A DNA stretch of 64,000 bases. It comes from UBA10107 sp963835585 (lineage in GTDB: Archaea > Nanobdellota > Nanobdellia > Woesearchaeales > UBA10107). The stretch lies in the NCBI GenBank assembly GCA_963835585.1, contig CAWIGF010000001.1, positions 1 to 64,000 of the forward strand. Reading direction: 5' to 3'. Both the position numbers and the translations under genes were made by a program. Shown here piece after piece: positions 23,967 through 33,658 of this stretch; position 1 is the stretch's first letter; each line of letters begins with the position of its first letter. Under the pieces are notes generated by a model. The model was given only the letters and a program-made list of their open reading frames with translations, made no database searches and had not been told where the DNA came from.

Positions 23967-25203
23967 GACGTTGAAGTTATCCTTCAACATTATGATACAT
24001 AGCAAGATGAGGAGTTGGCTTACTATCATCGGCATCGTGATAGGCGTTGCCGCGGTAGTTGCCATCATTTCTATTGGCAATGGATTGCAGTCGAATGTGC
24101 AGAGCAGGATAAGCGGATTAGGGCAAAACATAATTACAGTAAGCTCAGGTTCTTCGCGAGCGGGCGGATTCGGCGAAGAGAGAGCCGTAGTAAACTCAAA
24201 ACCTCTTTCTACAATTGATCTTGAAAACATAAAGCTCGTTCCGGGATTGGTAGCTGTCGATGGCGTCCTGAGCGGAAGGGCATCAGTAACATACAACGCC
24301 CAGACGATAAACTCAAATGTCGAGGGGATGGATCCGAGCACGATACAGGATTTTGTCACAACAGGCTTGCAGTCAGGACGGTTCATGAGTCCCGGAGAGC
24401 TTCACACGGTCGTAATAGGAAGCAGCCTTGCGACGACGACTTTCACGAGCGCACTCCAGGTAGGAAATATAATAAGCGTGAATGGAAATGCTATGAGAAT
24501 CGTCGGAATTCTGCAATCATCGAGCGGACTTGGCGGTGGCGGAGATAATGGAATATACACGGACACTCAAGATGCAAGAAGCATATTAGGCTCGTCCTTG
24601 AATCTCACATCAAACCAATTCTCGTCGATAGATGTTGATGTCGCCGATGTAAATTATGTGAATCAGACAAGCAATGCTATACAAACAGTTTTAGGGAATG
24701 AAAGACATGAAGCGGCAAACAAGCAGGACTTTTCAGTCTCATCGCCATTGGCATTGGCGCAGAGATTCTCTTCGATAACAAGCTCGATAACATTGTTCCT
24801 TACTGTAATTGCAGCAGTCTCTCTTTTAGTCGGAGGAATCGGTGTCGCAAACACTATGTTCACGTCCGTCATTGAAAAGACGAGAGACATAGGAGTCATG
24901 AAAGCTATTGGGGCCAAGAATTCAGACATCCTGCTTCTTTTCCTGATCATGTCAGGAATGCTCGGCCTTGTCGGAGGATTGATAGGAGTTTTCATCGGAG
25001 CAGTCATTTCATACGTGTTGCCCCTCACAGGAATAAGTCTCGGTGTCGGTGGCGCTGGCGGCGGTAGCATCACAACATCGCTTAATTTCGGCCTCATGTT
25101 TTTTGCATTGGTGTTTTCAGTCATAATCGGCATGATTTCCGGAGCCGTGCCAGCCCATAGAGCGTCAAAACTAAAACCAGTTGACGCGTTGAGGTACGAA
25201 TAA
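23953..25203 (+). CDS. MacB/FtsX-family ABC transporter permease
   Basis: A 416-residue protein with the MacB topology: an N-terminal helix (SWLTIIGIVIGVAAVVAII), a long periplasmic-type domain (residues 45-285), then three C-terminal helices around residues 290-405. SIGNGLQSNVQSRISGLG is characteristic of the MacB core domain. In archaea such permeases with a LolD-like ATPase probably export or transmit force to surface proteins; substrate unknown. It overlaps the COG1361 gene by 14 bases and abuts the ATPase gene. Confidence 0.9.
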   Translation: MKINKTLKLSFNIMIHSKMRSWLTIIGIVIGVAAVVAIISIGNGLQSNVQSRISGLGQNIITVSSGSSRAGGFGEERAVVNSKPLSTIDLENIKLVPGLVAVDGVLSGRASVTYNAQTINSNVEGMDPSTIQDFVTTGLQSGRFMSPGELHTVVIGSSLATTTFTSALQVGNIISVNGNAMRIVGILQSSSGLGGGGDNGIYTDTQDARSILGSSLNLTSNQFSSIDVDVADVNYVNQTSNAIQTVLGNERHEAANKQDFSVSSPLALAQRFSSITSSITLFLTVIAAVSLLVGGIGVANTMFTSVIEKTRDIGVMKAIGAKNSDILLLFLIMSGMLGLVGGLIGVFIGAVISYVLPLTGISLGVGGAGGGSITTSLNFGLMFFALVFSVIIGMISGAVPAHRASKLKPVDALRYE

Positions 25204-25935
25204 ATGGAAAGGGACAGCAACATACTCATCGAACTTAAGGATGTGTGGAAGATATACAAGATAGGAAAAGTTGAGGTTGAGGCCCTTAGAGGACTATCAT
25301 TGAAAGTCAAGAAAGGAGAATTTGTGGCCATAATGGGTCCTTCCGGTTCAGGTAAAAGCACGTCGATGAACATGGTCGGTGCATTGGACGTGCCGACAAA
25401 AGGAACAATATACCTGAAAAACCACGACATATCGAAACTTCATGAATCAGATCTCGCGCAGATAAGGGGAAGGACAATAGGATTCGTGTTCCAGAAATTC
25501 AATCTCATCTCAACATTGACTGCATTTGAAAATGTGGCGCTTGGAGCAATGCTGCATGATGTGGATGACGCGGAAACGGAAAAAAGAGTAAAGGAGCTAA
25601 TGATTCTTGTCGGATTGGGGGATAGAATGAATCACAAGCCGAACGAACTTTCAGGCGGCCAGCAGCAGCGAGTCGCGATCGCGCGCGCATTGATCAATGA
25701 CCCTGAAATAATATTGGCGGATGAACCTACAGGAAACCTGGATTCAGTTTCAGGAAATAATATCATGGCTCTTTTTGATGAATTGCACGATAAGCAGAAA
25801 AAAACGATTATTTTGGTAACGCATGAGCAGGAACTTGCTGAACATGCTGAAAAGATATTCTATTTGAAGGACGGCATGGTGCAGAAGGAATACAAGCCCG
25901 TTCACAAGAAGGCAAGAAGTGCTTCCCGGACATAA
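25204..25935 (+). CDS. ABC transporter ATPase (LolD/MacB type)
   Basis: A 243-residue ATPase. Walker A GPSGSGKST, Q-loop GFVFQKFNLI, signature LSGGQQQRVAIARAL, Walker B IILADEPTGNLD and the switch His in VTHEQE are all intact. GNLD and the overall length place it in the LolD/MacB/FtsE group, and it pairs with the permease just upstream (adjacent stop and start). It ends in a basic tail. Confidence 0.95.
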   Translation: MERDSNILIELKDVWKIYKIGKVEVEALRGLSLKVKKGEFVAIMGPSGSGKSTSMNMVGALDVPTKGTIYLKNHDISKLHESDLAQIRGRTIGFVFQKFNLISTLTAFENVALGAMLHDVDDAETEKRVKELMILVGLGDRMNHKPNELSGGQQQRVAIARALINDPEIILADEPTGNLDSVSGNNIMALFDELHDKQKKTIILVTHEQELAEHAEKIFYLKDGMVQKEYKPVHKKARSASRT

Positions 25936-26023
25936 AGTCGTGAGTAATAGTATACCACGGCATTTTTCACTTGTCCCCATACTATACATTCCCTACTCAA
26001 TAGTGCTAAAAGGACGAAAGATT

Positions 26024-26071
26024 TATATATAAGCAGAAGTTTTGAAACCCTAAATTAATACATATTGGGGG
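26024..26071 (+). promoter_or_regulatory. TATA box and ribosome site for the surface protein
   Basis: A GATTTATATATAAGC box at 26022-26036 precedes a transcribed leader of about 25 bases with a GGGGGT site 10 bases before the ATG at 26082. This gene is thus led by a Shine-Dalgarno site, unlike most single genes here. 25936-26021 holds nothing else I can name. Confidence 0.5.
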
Positions 26072-26081
26072 TTAAATTATA

Positions 26082-27611
26082 ATGAAAAAAACATTCATAA
26101 GCGCTTTATTTGCAATCTTCATTCTCGTGCTAGCAGCCCATGCGCAGCAGGTTTCGGTTGGACAAAATTCTCTTTCATTCGTATCAACTTCGGTTAGCCC
26201 AGATGGCGCATTCACCAATAGAAATACAGAGATCAGCGACATATCCACTAACGCAAACGAATTCACAATCAACAATCTTGACAGCAATGGTTCAGTGACA
26301 ATGGATGTTCTTAACACAGTCACGTTGAATTTCCAAGGGGGAAACAGCAATAGCGGAGTTTCCACACAATTAAATCTTAGCGTCAGCGATTCATCGGGAA
26401 ACGTTCCTTTTATCATCGACTCTAACAACGGAAACTACTCACAATTCACTCTCGGGAACGGAAACGCAACAACAAATGCAAATTCGACCACATTAGAATT
26501 GATACCTATCAATCAGGATAATGTTGAAGCTGGAATGTATTCTGGAACCGTTCAACTCATCAATGTTGTCAATGGCATTAGAGGCCAAGTAATTGAATCG
26601 ATGCCAGTGCAAGTCCTTGTTCCAGCACTTCAAATAAATAAGGTCGAAGTCCAGAACGGATACGGCGACACAACAAGCACATTGAAGAAAGGAGATAATT
26701 TCACGATTACCATTACATACAAAGACATTGCTCAGTCGACTGACTTGACAAACCTTGATGTAAAGGTTGGCATATATCAGGATAGCGGCTTCGGCAATCT
26801 TGCAAAAGACGCCGACGGCAACCAGCTTCAAGACGACCAATCTGCAAATGACCTTAGCTCAGGCGGAACAGATTCGCAAAGCTTCTCGTTTAACATGCCA
26901 TACAATGTGAATGATGGAACTCAATATTACATCCTTGCAGAAGTCACAGCAAGCTCACAAGACACATCGGCATCGTTTTACACAAAGGATACTGACAAGA
27001 CAATCAAGGCATCAGTACCAGACGATGCAATACAAATAACAAGAGCAAGCGCAAACCCATCATACTTGTCATGCGGCACAAACATAACTAGATTCAGCAT
27101 TGAAGTCCAGAACGTAGGAAGAAATGAGGAAAGCTTGAGCTTCTACGTAAGAAATGCAGCAACAGGATTCGAACAAGTGCTTAATGGGGCAAACACTCTA
27201 AGACTTAACAATAATTTCAATAACGACGATTACACACAGGATTACAGCGAGGAAGTCACATTGACTGACTTGAAACCAGGAATAAATACATACACAATGT
27301 ACGCATACTACGGAAGCGGCGACAATGAATACACATCCCAGGATGTTCCAATAACTTCAGGGTGCGCAGCAGCACCTGTACAGCAACCAGTAACGCAGCC
27401 ACAGCAAAATGTGACTCCTGTCGTTGTCATACAACAGCAACCAGTAACGCAGCCTGTAACAACTAATCCTGTAACAACAACACCAACTACACCATACGTC
27501 ACATTGAAAGACGTGTCAGGAAGTTCCGATTGGGTACTTCCAGTTGTCATCGGCGTTTGCGGATTGATAATTGGCGTAATCGTAGCGATGCTATTGATAC
27601 CACGACCATAA
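26082..27611 (+). CDS. Surface protein with C-terminal anchor
   Basis: A 509-residue exported protein. The signal peptide MKKTFISALFAIFILVLAAHA is followed by Asn/Ser/Thr-rich beta domains with many N-glycosylation-type sequons and CARDB/NEW3-like segments (NKVEVQNGYGDT, ITRASANPSYLSC). A Pro/Gln/Thr-rich linker (TQPQQNVTPVV) and a C-terminal membrane helix (WVLPVVIGVCGLIIGVIVAML) with a short RP tail complete it. It is likely a major envelope protein. It has its own promoter and lies downstream of the ABC operon. Confidence 0.8.
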   Translation: MKKTFISALFAIFILVLAAHAQQVSVGQNSLSFVSTSVSPDGAFTNRNTEISDISTNANEFTINNLDSNGSVTMDVLNTVTLNFQGGNSNSGVSTQLNLSVSDSSGNVPFIIDSNNGNYSQFTLGNGNATTNANSTTLELIPINQDNVEAGMYSGTVQLINVVNGIRGQVIESMPVQVLVPALQINKVEVQNGYGDTTSTLKKGDNFTITITYKDIAQSTDLTNLDVKVGIYQDSGFGNLAKDADGNQLQDDQSANDLSSGGTDSQSFSFNMPYNVNDGTQYYILAEVTASSQDTSASFYTKDTDKTIKASVPDDAIQITRASANPSYLSCGTNITRFSIEVQNVGRNEESLSFYVRNAATGFEQVLNGANTLRLNNNFNNDDYTQDYSEEVTLTDLKPGINTYTMYAYYGSGDNEYTSQDVPITSGCAAAPVQQPVTQPQQNVTPVVVIQQQPVTQPVTTNPVTTTPTTPYVTLKDVSGSSDWVLPVVIGVCGLIIGVIVAMLLIPRP

Positions 27612-27643
27612 TTTTTTATTTTTAATTTAATTGATTTTTACTA
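27612..27643 (+). terminator. T-rich stretch after the surface protein gene
   Basis: Three T runs (TTTTTT, TTTTT, TTTTT) directly follow the stop at 27611. Archaeal RNA polymerase stops on T tracts without a hairpin, so this is a likely terminator. Confidence 0.4.
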
Positions 27644-27645
27644 CC

Positions 27646-27981
27646 ATGACAAAGACATGTCCATTGCCGCTTGAAGTTCTTGCAGATGGAAATAAAATAT
27701 CTTTTGGATTATTCCATAAGGCTATACAAAGCTCATTAATCGCGAACAAAAAAACTGTAAATATAGGTGATACTGTGCTTGAACAATCGTTTGGGGAACC
27801 ATCATTCGATAAATATGTCATAAAATCAAAAGGAGAGAAAGGCGTTGTTGCATTCTCAAAATTATATGAAGGTTCAATGACATCTGGTCCGTACGAGGAT
27901 CTAATCGTCTTGAAAAAAGACGGCTCGCTACGACTTGGCTATAAAGTGCTTGAGAAAATAAGGAAACTGCGAAGCAAATAA
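27646..27981 (+). CDS. Small unknown protein
   Basis: A 111-residue alpha-beta protein (MTKTCPLPLEVLADGNKIS). No motif recognised. The ATG at 27646 is preferred to the in-frame TTG at 27631. The next gene starts one base after its stop, so the two form an operon. Confidence 0.6.
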   Translation: MTKTCPLPLEVLADGNKISFGLFHKAIQSSLIANKKTVNIGDTVLEQSFGEPSFDKYVIKSKGEKGVVAFSKLYEGSMTSGPYEDLIVLKKDGSLRLGYKVLEKIRKLRSK

Positions 27982-27982
27982 C

Positions 27983-28738
27983 ATGATACATCCTTCTTTC
28001 AACAAACTGCATGAATTGAAAGAGTTCAAACGACTTTATGAAACTGCAGTCGCTTCGGCGGCAATCAACTACAAAGACAAGTCCCAGCGAATCCTTGACA
28101 TCCAGGGAGGAGATGGCATTCTCGGCAGGCTTATACTTTCCAAGGGAGAAATATCATATACAAATCTAGATGACGACGAGTCAATTCTTGAAAAATCACC
28201 TGGAATAAATATAAAGTCAAGAACTGACCAAGCATCACGTGTCTTGGAAGGAGAATTTGACAGAATTTTCCTTCTTAATCAAGAAGTCAACGTTCCTCGC
28301 CTTGCTGAAGACGCTCAATATTTCAAGGGAGTTCACACAACGTTGAACTTGTCAATAGTTGACGCATACCTCAGAAAAGCAGGAAAATTTGTAATGGGAG
28401 GGATATTAAACGAAGATAATATTGAATCACTCGAAGACTATTTCACAAAGAAGAAGACAGGAATAAAGCTTGTTGATTCTAAAATAATCAATTTGTCTGA
28501 ACCAACAAAGGATGCGTTCGTTTCATATGAACTAAGCAGGCTGGGAAAATATTCTGAAAATATTCCTCAAGATGAATTAAGAATGGCAAGAGATTTTTAC
28601 AAAGACTTGAAAATAATAGTATTTGAAAGAAAACAAGAAGGAAATCCTAAGACTGCAATTACAGGCCTGAAAGACATTGAGAAAATAATCGATAAAATAT
28701 GGGAAGAAATAATGTGGAGAGATAGATTCGGTGACTAG
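27983..28738 (+). CDS. Methyltransferase-like Rossmann protein
   Basis: A 251-residue protein. RILDIQGGDGILGRLIL at about residues 36-52 resembles methyltransferase motif I (DxGxG), TNLDDDESIL fits the acidic end of strand 2, and FDRIFLLNQEVNVPRLAED could be the motif IV area. The second half is atypical, so activity and substrate are uncertain. It is co-transcribed with the 111-residue gene and convergent with the MNT-HEPN gene. Confidence 0.6.
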   Translation: MIHPSFNKLHELKEFKRLYETAVASAAINYKDKSQRILDIQGGDGILGRLILSKGEISYTNLDDDESILEKSPGINIKSRTDQASRVLEGEFDRIFLLNQEVNVPRLAEDAQYFKGVHTTLNLSIVDAYLRKAGKFVMGGILNEDNIESLEDYFTKKKTGIKLVDSKIINLSEPTKDAFVSYELSRLGKYSENIPQDELRMARDFYKDLKIIVFERKQEGNPKTAITGLKDIEKIIDKIWEEIMWRDRFGD

Positions 28739-29545
28739 CTATTGCGTCTCAATTATGCGTCTCATTTCTCGTATGAAAGCCTCGGTCTGCTTCACATGCC
28801 GGTCATAGACTTCTCCCTTGATGTCTGTCAACTCGCGGTGAGCAATCATCTTTGCCGTGCGATGCAGCGTTCTCATAACGTCAACGTACTTTTTATCAAG
28901 CAAACCTTTCTTGACAAGCTTCTCGTTCAACAAATCAGGAACATGGCTTGGTGTCGGAGGAATTTCTCCAACTCTCATCAAGGCAGCATGGGCTGAATCG
29001 ATTGCTGCCCAGTACAAATCGACCATCGCCTGTAGGATATGCCACTTTGAATTCTGCAGCGTATTCGGAGCACGCGCCCAATAGACCCAGATTGATTCTT
29101 TTGTGGGCCTTATCCTTCCCTGGAACAGTAATTGCTGAGCCGGCTCGAAAATACCTATGTCGTACAAAGGAACTCCGTCCCTAAGCATGTTAATACCAAT
29201 AGGATCTCCTGAACGCAGGTAATCCCAGAAATTGGAGAGCTTGACTGTTGTTATATGGAATCTGTTTGATATTTTTGAAGAAACCTTCTCGACAATGATC
29301 CTGAATGTCTCGGAAACTTCCGGTGTCAGAATAATAGATACATCGTTAATGAGGAGCAAAACATCTATGTCCTTTTCATAAGTTGTATTTTCCTGCCGTG
29401 CCGAACTCCCGAACAATGTCACGGACATCAGCATTCCAGGCATTTCTTTTACGAGCGCAGCAGAGAGCTTTTTTGCGAGGTCAAATTCTTCAGCCCCGTA
29501 ATTCTTGATGTTCCAATGCTCTTTTTTCTGTATTTTGAAATCCAT
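28739..29545 (-). CDS. MNT nucleotidyltransferase-HEPN fusion
   Basis: A 268-residue protein joining the two halves usually found as separate toxin-antitoxin partners. Residues 42-66 hold the minimal nucleotidyltransferase motif (TLFGSSARQ, then KDIDVLLLI with the Asp pair 59 and 61). The C-terminal 120 residues are helical like HEPN, and RTAKMIAH at 229-236 fits the R-x6-H RNase motif. MNT domains can AMPylate or adenylate HEPN partners; a fusion could be self-regulated. Known families with this order include nucleotidyltransferases with C-terminal HEPN-like helices, so it may be housekeeping rather than a toxin. Confidence 0.75.
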   Translation of the reverse strand: MDFKIQKKEHWNIKNYGAEEFDLAKKLSAALVKEMPGMLMSVTLFGSSARQENTTYEKDIDVLLLINDVSIILTPEVSETFRIIVEKVSSKISNRFHITTVKLSNFWDYLRSGDPIGINMLRDGVPLYDIGIFEPAQQLLFQGRIRPTKESIWVYWARAPNTLQNSKWHILQAMVDLYWAAIDSAHAALMRVGEIPPTPSHVPDLLNEKLVKKGLLDKKYVDVMRTLHRTAKMIAHRELTDIKGEVYDRHVKQTEAFIREMRRIIETQ

Positions 29546-29589
29546 CCAAATCCTCTTTTATTCAATTAATGACTGTCTGTTTAAAAGCT

Positions 29590-31407
29590 TTATTCAAGCG
29601 GCACATTGCTCCATAACGTGAAATCATTGCTTGGGACATATGACTGATAAATTCCTGTCGTGCCATAAGATGTCATTGCCTGTGCGTTTCTAATGTCCCT
29701 GAACATAGGCATCTGATTTCCGGCCCAATAACCAGTTCCAATCGGAGAGCCGAATGCTTCCCATGCTTTTGTCAAAATCCTTCCCTGGCCGAACGTCTCC
29801 TCTTCATGCCCTTCAGATGTTAATTCTCCTTTGTATCCGCCTTTTTCTTTCAGTATCTTCATATATTCGAAAATATCTTTTCCAAGAATTCCCTGGCCAG
29901 GTGGAAGATGTCCGTGCGATCCGTTTGCTGAATCGACTACTTGTATTCCTCCGATTAAATCGTATTTCTTGTTTTCTTCCGCAAGATATTCTATCTGTCC
30001 CTTGTACCATTTCTTGAATTCTTTTACTCTCTCATCCCATGGCAAATCAGTCTTGAATGACTGCAGCCACATACCCAAGTGTGCTGTGTCAAGCTCTCCT
30101 TTGATGTGCTTTTTCGCGAGCTCTTTTGCTTGCTCAGCATCATATCCTTGTTCTTTAACGAGCTTCTCTTCCATTTTTTTTCTAGATTCTTTTATTAATT
30201 CCACCCATTCCTGAGGATGACTTCCATAATACTGCGGCCATCCCATTTCTGGACCGACGCAAACAGAACCTTTTCCCTGCTGTACGTACTTATTTTTCTG
30301 ACTCTCTTCCATTGCCCATATTCCTGCCTGCGCGTATGATTCTGTTGATTTTCCAAGAGCGAATTTGCTTATTGGCTCGAATTGTTCTTCCTGATCTTTG
30401 AGTTGTTTTTCCTGGATTTTCATCGCCCTTATTGCTTCTTCAAATCCTTTTATTCTTTCAGGAATTATTCCAATCATTTTTTTAGCAGATTCTACTTCTC
30501 CTGCTGTATGATTATTTGGATTATCCACAATATTTTTATAATGAGATTCTTGCATTATTTCACCTTCTAATAACTGATCATAATACGCTTTATCTCCTTG
30601 TAGTCTTCTTATTTGGTTCTCAGTCTGCTCCTGGATGAAGAATTCCTCTGGTTTTTTCCCTTTTCCCTTTACTTTCGCAAGCTCAGTTAATTGTTCCCAA
30701 GTAAATTTGTTTGGTTTAGCGGTTTCTTTGAAATTAGGATCATCCGGATCGTAAAAATAATAGAACTGCTCCCTTTTTTTGTCAATTGGAATTATCTTTC
30801 CAGATCGCTGGTCAACTAAAATTGCATGCTCATCCTCACGCTGAGTGAACAATGGCTTGCCTTCCCTCTGCTCTTTGTTATACCATTTCGCATCCTTCAG
30901 ATCTCGCTGATATTCCCAAGAAACTATATCGACCTGGCCGCCACCAGCTATATCGCCTACAAATTTTATAGTGTCACGGACTTCATCGAGGACTGCCTTC
31001 CTCTGCTCTTCGCTGAATCCCTGCTGCGTGAATCCGGACATGTTGTTTATCTGCGCTGGAAGTTCGGCTCCTGTGATTTTTGCCCCTGCCGCTTTCTGCA
31101 TCTCCCTTATTGCTGTTCTTACTTCGTCTCCGTAAATTTTAGTACCACCACCACCCGGGCTGAACTGGCCAGGGACTTGCATCATCAATTGAATGTTTCC
31201 AGCTCCTCCACGGAAAGCCGCTTCCACTTGCTGAAGGACATTCCTTCGCGTAGCGGGATCTATGTCAGGCAAGGTCTGCCCGATCATGTTGATTGGAAAG
31301 ATAGGCTCTTCAATAGGTCCTTCAGAAGTTCGCTTGTCGGCGTTTGTTAACTCGTGATGATATGCCTGGTCCATCGGCGTATAATAAGGGGTGTCGAAGT
31401 CTGCCAT
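29590..31407 (-). CDS. Large unknown cytosolic protein
   Basis: A 605-residue hydrophilic protein (MADFDTPYYTPMDQAYHHEL). It lacks signal and membrane segments; the middle (residues 240-380) is Lys/Glu/Gln-rich helix and the ends are rich in Gly, Tyr and Pro. No catalytic motif is recognised. The ATG shares the TAATG of the upstream 197-residue gene, so synthesis is coupled. It is the last gene of the AbrB-YhbY operon. I believe similar proteins occur in other DPANN genomes, from memory only. Confidence 0.7.
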   Translation of the reverse strand: MADFDTPYYTPMDQAYHHELTNADKRTSEGPIEEPIFPINMIGQTLPDIDPATRRNVLQQVEAAFRGGAGNIQLMMQVPGQFSPGGGGTKIYGDEVRTAIREMQKAAGAKITGAELPAQINNMSGFTQQGFSEEQRKAVLDEVRDTIKFVGDIAGGGQVDIVSWEYQRDLKDAKWYNKEQREGKPLFTQREDEHAILVDQRSGKIIPIDKKREQFYYFYDPDDPNFKETAKPNKFTWEQLTELAKVKGKGKKPEEFFIQEQTENQIRRLQGDKAYYDQLLEGEIMQESHYKNIVDNPNNHTAGEVESAKKMIGIIPERIKGFEEAIRAMKIQEKQLKDQEEQFEPISKFALGKSTESYAQAGIWAMEESQKNKYVQQGKGSVCVGPEMGWPQYYGSHPQEWVELIKESRKKMEEKLVKEQGYDAEQAKELAKKHIKGELDTAHLGMWLQSFKTDLPWDERVKEFKKWYKGQIEYLAEENKKYDLIGGIQVVDSANGSHGHLPPGQGILGKDIFEYMKILKEKGGYKGELTSEGHEEETFGQGRILTKAWEAFGSPIGTGYWAGNQMPMFRDIRNAQAMTSYGTTGIYQSYVPSNDFTLWSNVPLE

Positions 31408-32000
31408 TATCTGTAAGTCCTCGTCTTGTTCAATACATCATCCAAAATCTCCTGTGTCTTATTCATGAGCTGTCTTGCCCTCTCATTCGGATCATAATTT
31501 GCCTTTTGCTTCTGGTACACAGCATCTCCAAGCGTCCTTGCGCGATCAACTTCTTGCTGCGTAAGGTAGCCGCGTTCTTCAATCGTAGTCTTCAGTTCAC
31601 GGACCGAACCATATATCGTGCTTATCGGCTCCTTTGCAAGCGCCGCACCATATGCCATCTGCTGAGCTTTGCTGGTTTGGTACGCAAGCTCCCTGCCATC
31701 ATCTTTCTTTTCAGGGGGTTTTGCTTCCTTGGCAATTTCCTCAAGGCTTTCTTTTTTCTTTTTCTCATCTTCCTTGAGCTTTTCTTCCTCTTCCTCTAAT
31801 TGCTTTTCCTCGTCAAGAGTTATCTCATCTATGCTTCTCTTGATTAAGGCTTCAGCTTCCTTCTTCTGATTATTTTCCTCTTCTTCTAATCTTTCTCTCT
31901 CTTCTTCCTTTAATTTTTTCTGCTCTTCCTCGAATTTTCTCAATGCAGGAATTCTTTCTTTGGGAGGGAGCTTCTTAATATCTTCAAGCGTGAGTGCCAT
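31407..32000 (-). CDS. Charged coiled-coil protein
   Basis: A 197-residue protein of extreme composition: residues 20-110 are nearly all Glu, Lys and Leu (KKLKEEERERLEEEENNQK), a long coiled coil or single alpha-helix. The C-terminal 80 residues are less biased. It may be a scaffold for the large flanking proteins, an inference from its place between them. It starts five bases before the preceding gene's stop codon region ends and stops in a TAATG overlap. Confidence 0.7.
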   Translation of the reverse strand: MALTLEDIKKLPPKERIPALRKFEEEQKKLKEEERERLEEEENNQKKEAEALIKRSIDEITLDEEKQLEEEEEKLKEDEKKKKESLEEIAKEAKPPEKKDDGRELAYQTSKAQQMAYGAALAKEPISTIYGSVRELKTTIEERGYLTQQEVDRARTLGDAVYQKQKANYDPNERARQLMNKTQEILDDVLNKTRTYR

Positions 32001-32004
32001 GAGT

Positions 32005-33657
32005 TTACGGTGTGAATAATTTGTGTGATTTCTTGTAAAGCGTGTATATCTTTGAAAACACTGGATAAAACTTTTTTGTCAATTCCTTCTTTTTCTCTTT
32101 AAATTCTTCCTGCTTCTTCCGCTCATTCCTGTTTGGTTTTTTATTTTTGTTATCTTTGCTAACTGGAGAAAGATCTTTGTAAAGACCAGTAAATCCTGAG
32201 ACAATAGCCGTAAAGGGTTCGAACATAGATGGTCCCTCTGGTTTCCCTTTCTTCAGCATCCCTTCCGCGCTTTTTCTCGCATCTTCCATGTTATTTGCAA
32301 CGCCTGAATCATACAATGACTTTGCAACCCTCTCCACGTAAACGCTCGATTCTGTGTCCCTTGACTTGAATCCTTCAAGAGAAATCTCCGCCCTCTTTCT
32401 CGCTTCCTCCATATTGGGCGATACGCCTGACTGAACCAATGATCGCGCTATTCTGTCTATCTGAACTTCCTTCTCCCCAAATTTCTCACTGTAGCCTGTC
32501 AAATATCTCTTCAAATCATCACCCAAATAATCCATTGCCTGCTCTACCGACGAATCTATCGATTTCAGCATCTCAAAGTCTTCTTCCTGTTTGATTGCTT
32601 TGTATGCCGCGATATCCTTGTCATCCCACACATATGCACGTAATGTCACATCCATCCTTCCAAGATGAACAGGACCTCTCTGGTAATCCTGGCCCGTCTG
32701 CATGACTGGCCTAGTCCTGAACTTGAATGAAGCAAGAATGCATTGGCGTGGTTCTCCTGGCTTTGCGGGTTTCTTTGCCAAAAATTCTATCTCAATGATT
32801 GAGCCTTCGAATGCTCCGACGATTTCGGTGGATAATTGAGTCTCTGCGTTCATGCCGAGTCTTTTTACATTCACCAAGTATGGTTTTACCCAGCCCATGT
32901 ACAACTTTATGCTGTTGTAATGCTGCCGTAAATATTGTACCGTGAATCTTTTCTTTGATGATATTTCACTTGAAGTGGCATCACGCCATGTCGTGTATTG
33001 AATCAATTTCCTGACCAATACAGTCTTTACCTTATCATTGAAGTCATGTAATTTGTCGTAGACATATTTCGTGACGTCTTCTTTTTTCAAAGCCGCTGGC
33101 GCGGAGAAGAACAAATCAGGAAGGACATTGTACCCAAGCTGCGATGCCAATCCGTAAACCGAGCTTGCCTTGACACCGCTTGGGCCGTTATCGATGAAAT
33201 CAATCCACGTTCCCTTGAGAGATTTTTCGGCGCCGTCATCCCCTTGTGCAGCGAGCTTGTACAGTTCCTCTCGCTCCTCAAGCAATTTTATATCCCGGAC
33301 TACCTGGAACATCTCCTTGACCATCTTTCCTATCGTCGCAAGATAACCGGAAACTCTATCTTGCTGCAGGCCAAGACGCTGCTGCGCGGATCCGAAAAAG
33401 GCGCTCTGTTCCGATGCGGTGAATGTGTCAACAAGTTTGTCCATCTCCACGAACCCGAATTCATTGATAATGTCTTTAATCCAGAAATAATTTTCCTCTA
33501 CTGAAAGGCCGAACGATTCAGAAATCAGGAAATGCCTGCTGACTGGCTTTGGATAATCTGTCTCGACGAGAGAATTGTCCTGATACATCCCGCGCGCTGC
33601 CTCTATTCTTTCCACTTCCCCGAAATGATTTTTTATCATCTTTTTTATGTCTGTCAT
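32005..33657 (-). CDS. Large unknown protein with twin helical repeats
   Basis: A 550-residue soluble protein (MTDIKKMIKNHFGEVERIEA). Residues 400-470 carry two similar units, IDRIARSLVQSGVSPNMEEA and VERVAKSLYDSGVANNMEDA, of the kind that make small helical bundles. The C-terminal 60 residues are strongly basic. Middle residues 250-360 are beta-rich. AAGGAT before the ATG at 33657 sets the start, just after the YhbY stop. No family known to me. Confidence 0.7.
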   Translation of the reverse strand: MTDIKKMIKNHFGEVERIEAARGMYQDNSLVETDYPKPVSRHFLISESFGLSVEENYFWIKDIINEFGFVEMDKLVDTFTASEQSAFFGSAQQRLGLQQDRVSGYLATIGKMVKEMFQVVRDIKLLEEREELYKLAAQGDDGAEKSLKGTWIDFIDNGPSGVKASSVYGLASQLGYNVLPDLFFSAPAALKKEDVTKYVYDKLHDFNDKVKTVLVRKLIQYTTWRDATSSEISSKKRFTVQYLRQHYNSIKLYMGWVKPYLVNVKRLGMNAETQLSTEIVGAFEGSIIEIEFLAKKPAKPGEPRQCILASFKFRTRPVMQTGQDYQRGPVHLGRMDVTLRAYVWDDKDIAAYKAIKQEEDFEMLKSIDSSVEQAMDYLGDDLKRYLTGYSEKFGEKEVQIDRIARSLVQSGVSPNMEEARKRAEISLEGFKSRDTESSVYVERVAKSLYDSGVANNMEDARKSAEGMLKKGKPEGPSMFEPFTAIVSGFTGLYKDLSPVSKDNKNKKPNRNERKKQEEFKEKKKELTKKFYPVFSKIYTLYKKSHKLFTP

Positions 33658-33658
33658 G

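Noticed and set aside
26082..27611. Adhesin or autotransporter assignment for the 509-residue surface protein
   Set aside because: A signal peptide plus C-terminal helix and sequon-rich beta domains is enough to call it a surface protein; nothing specific to adhesins or barrels is seen.
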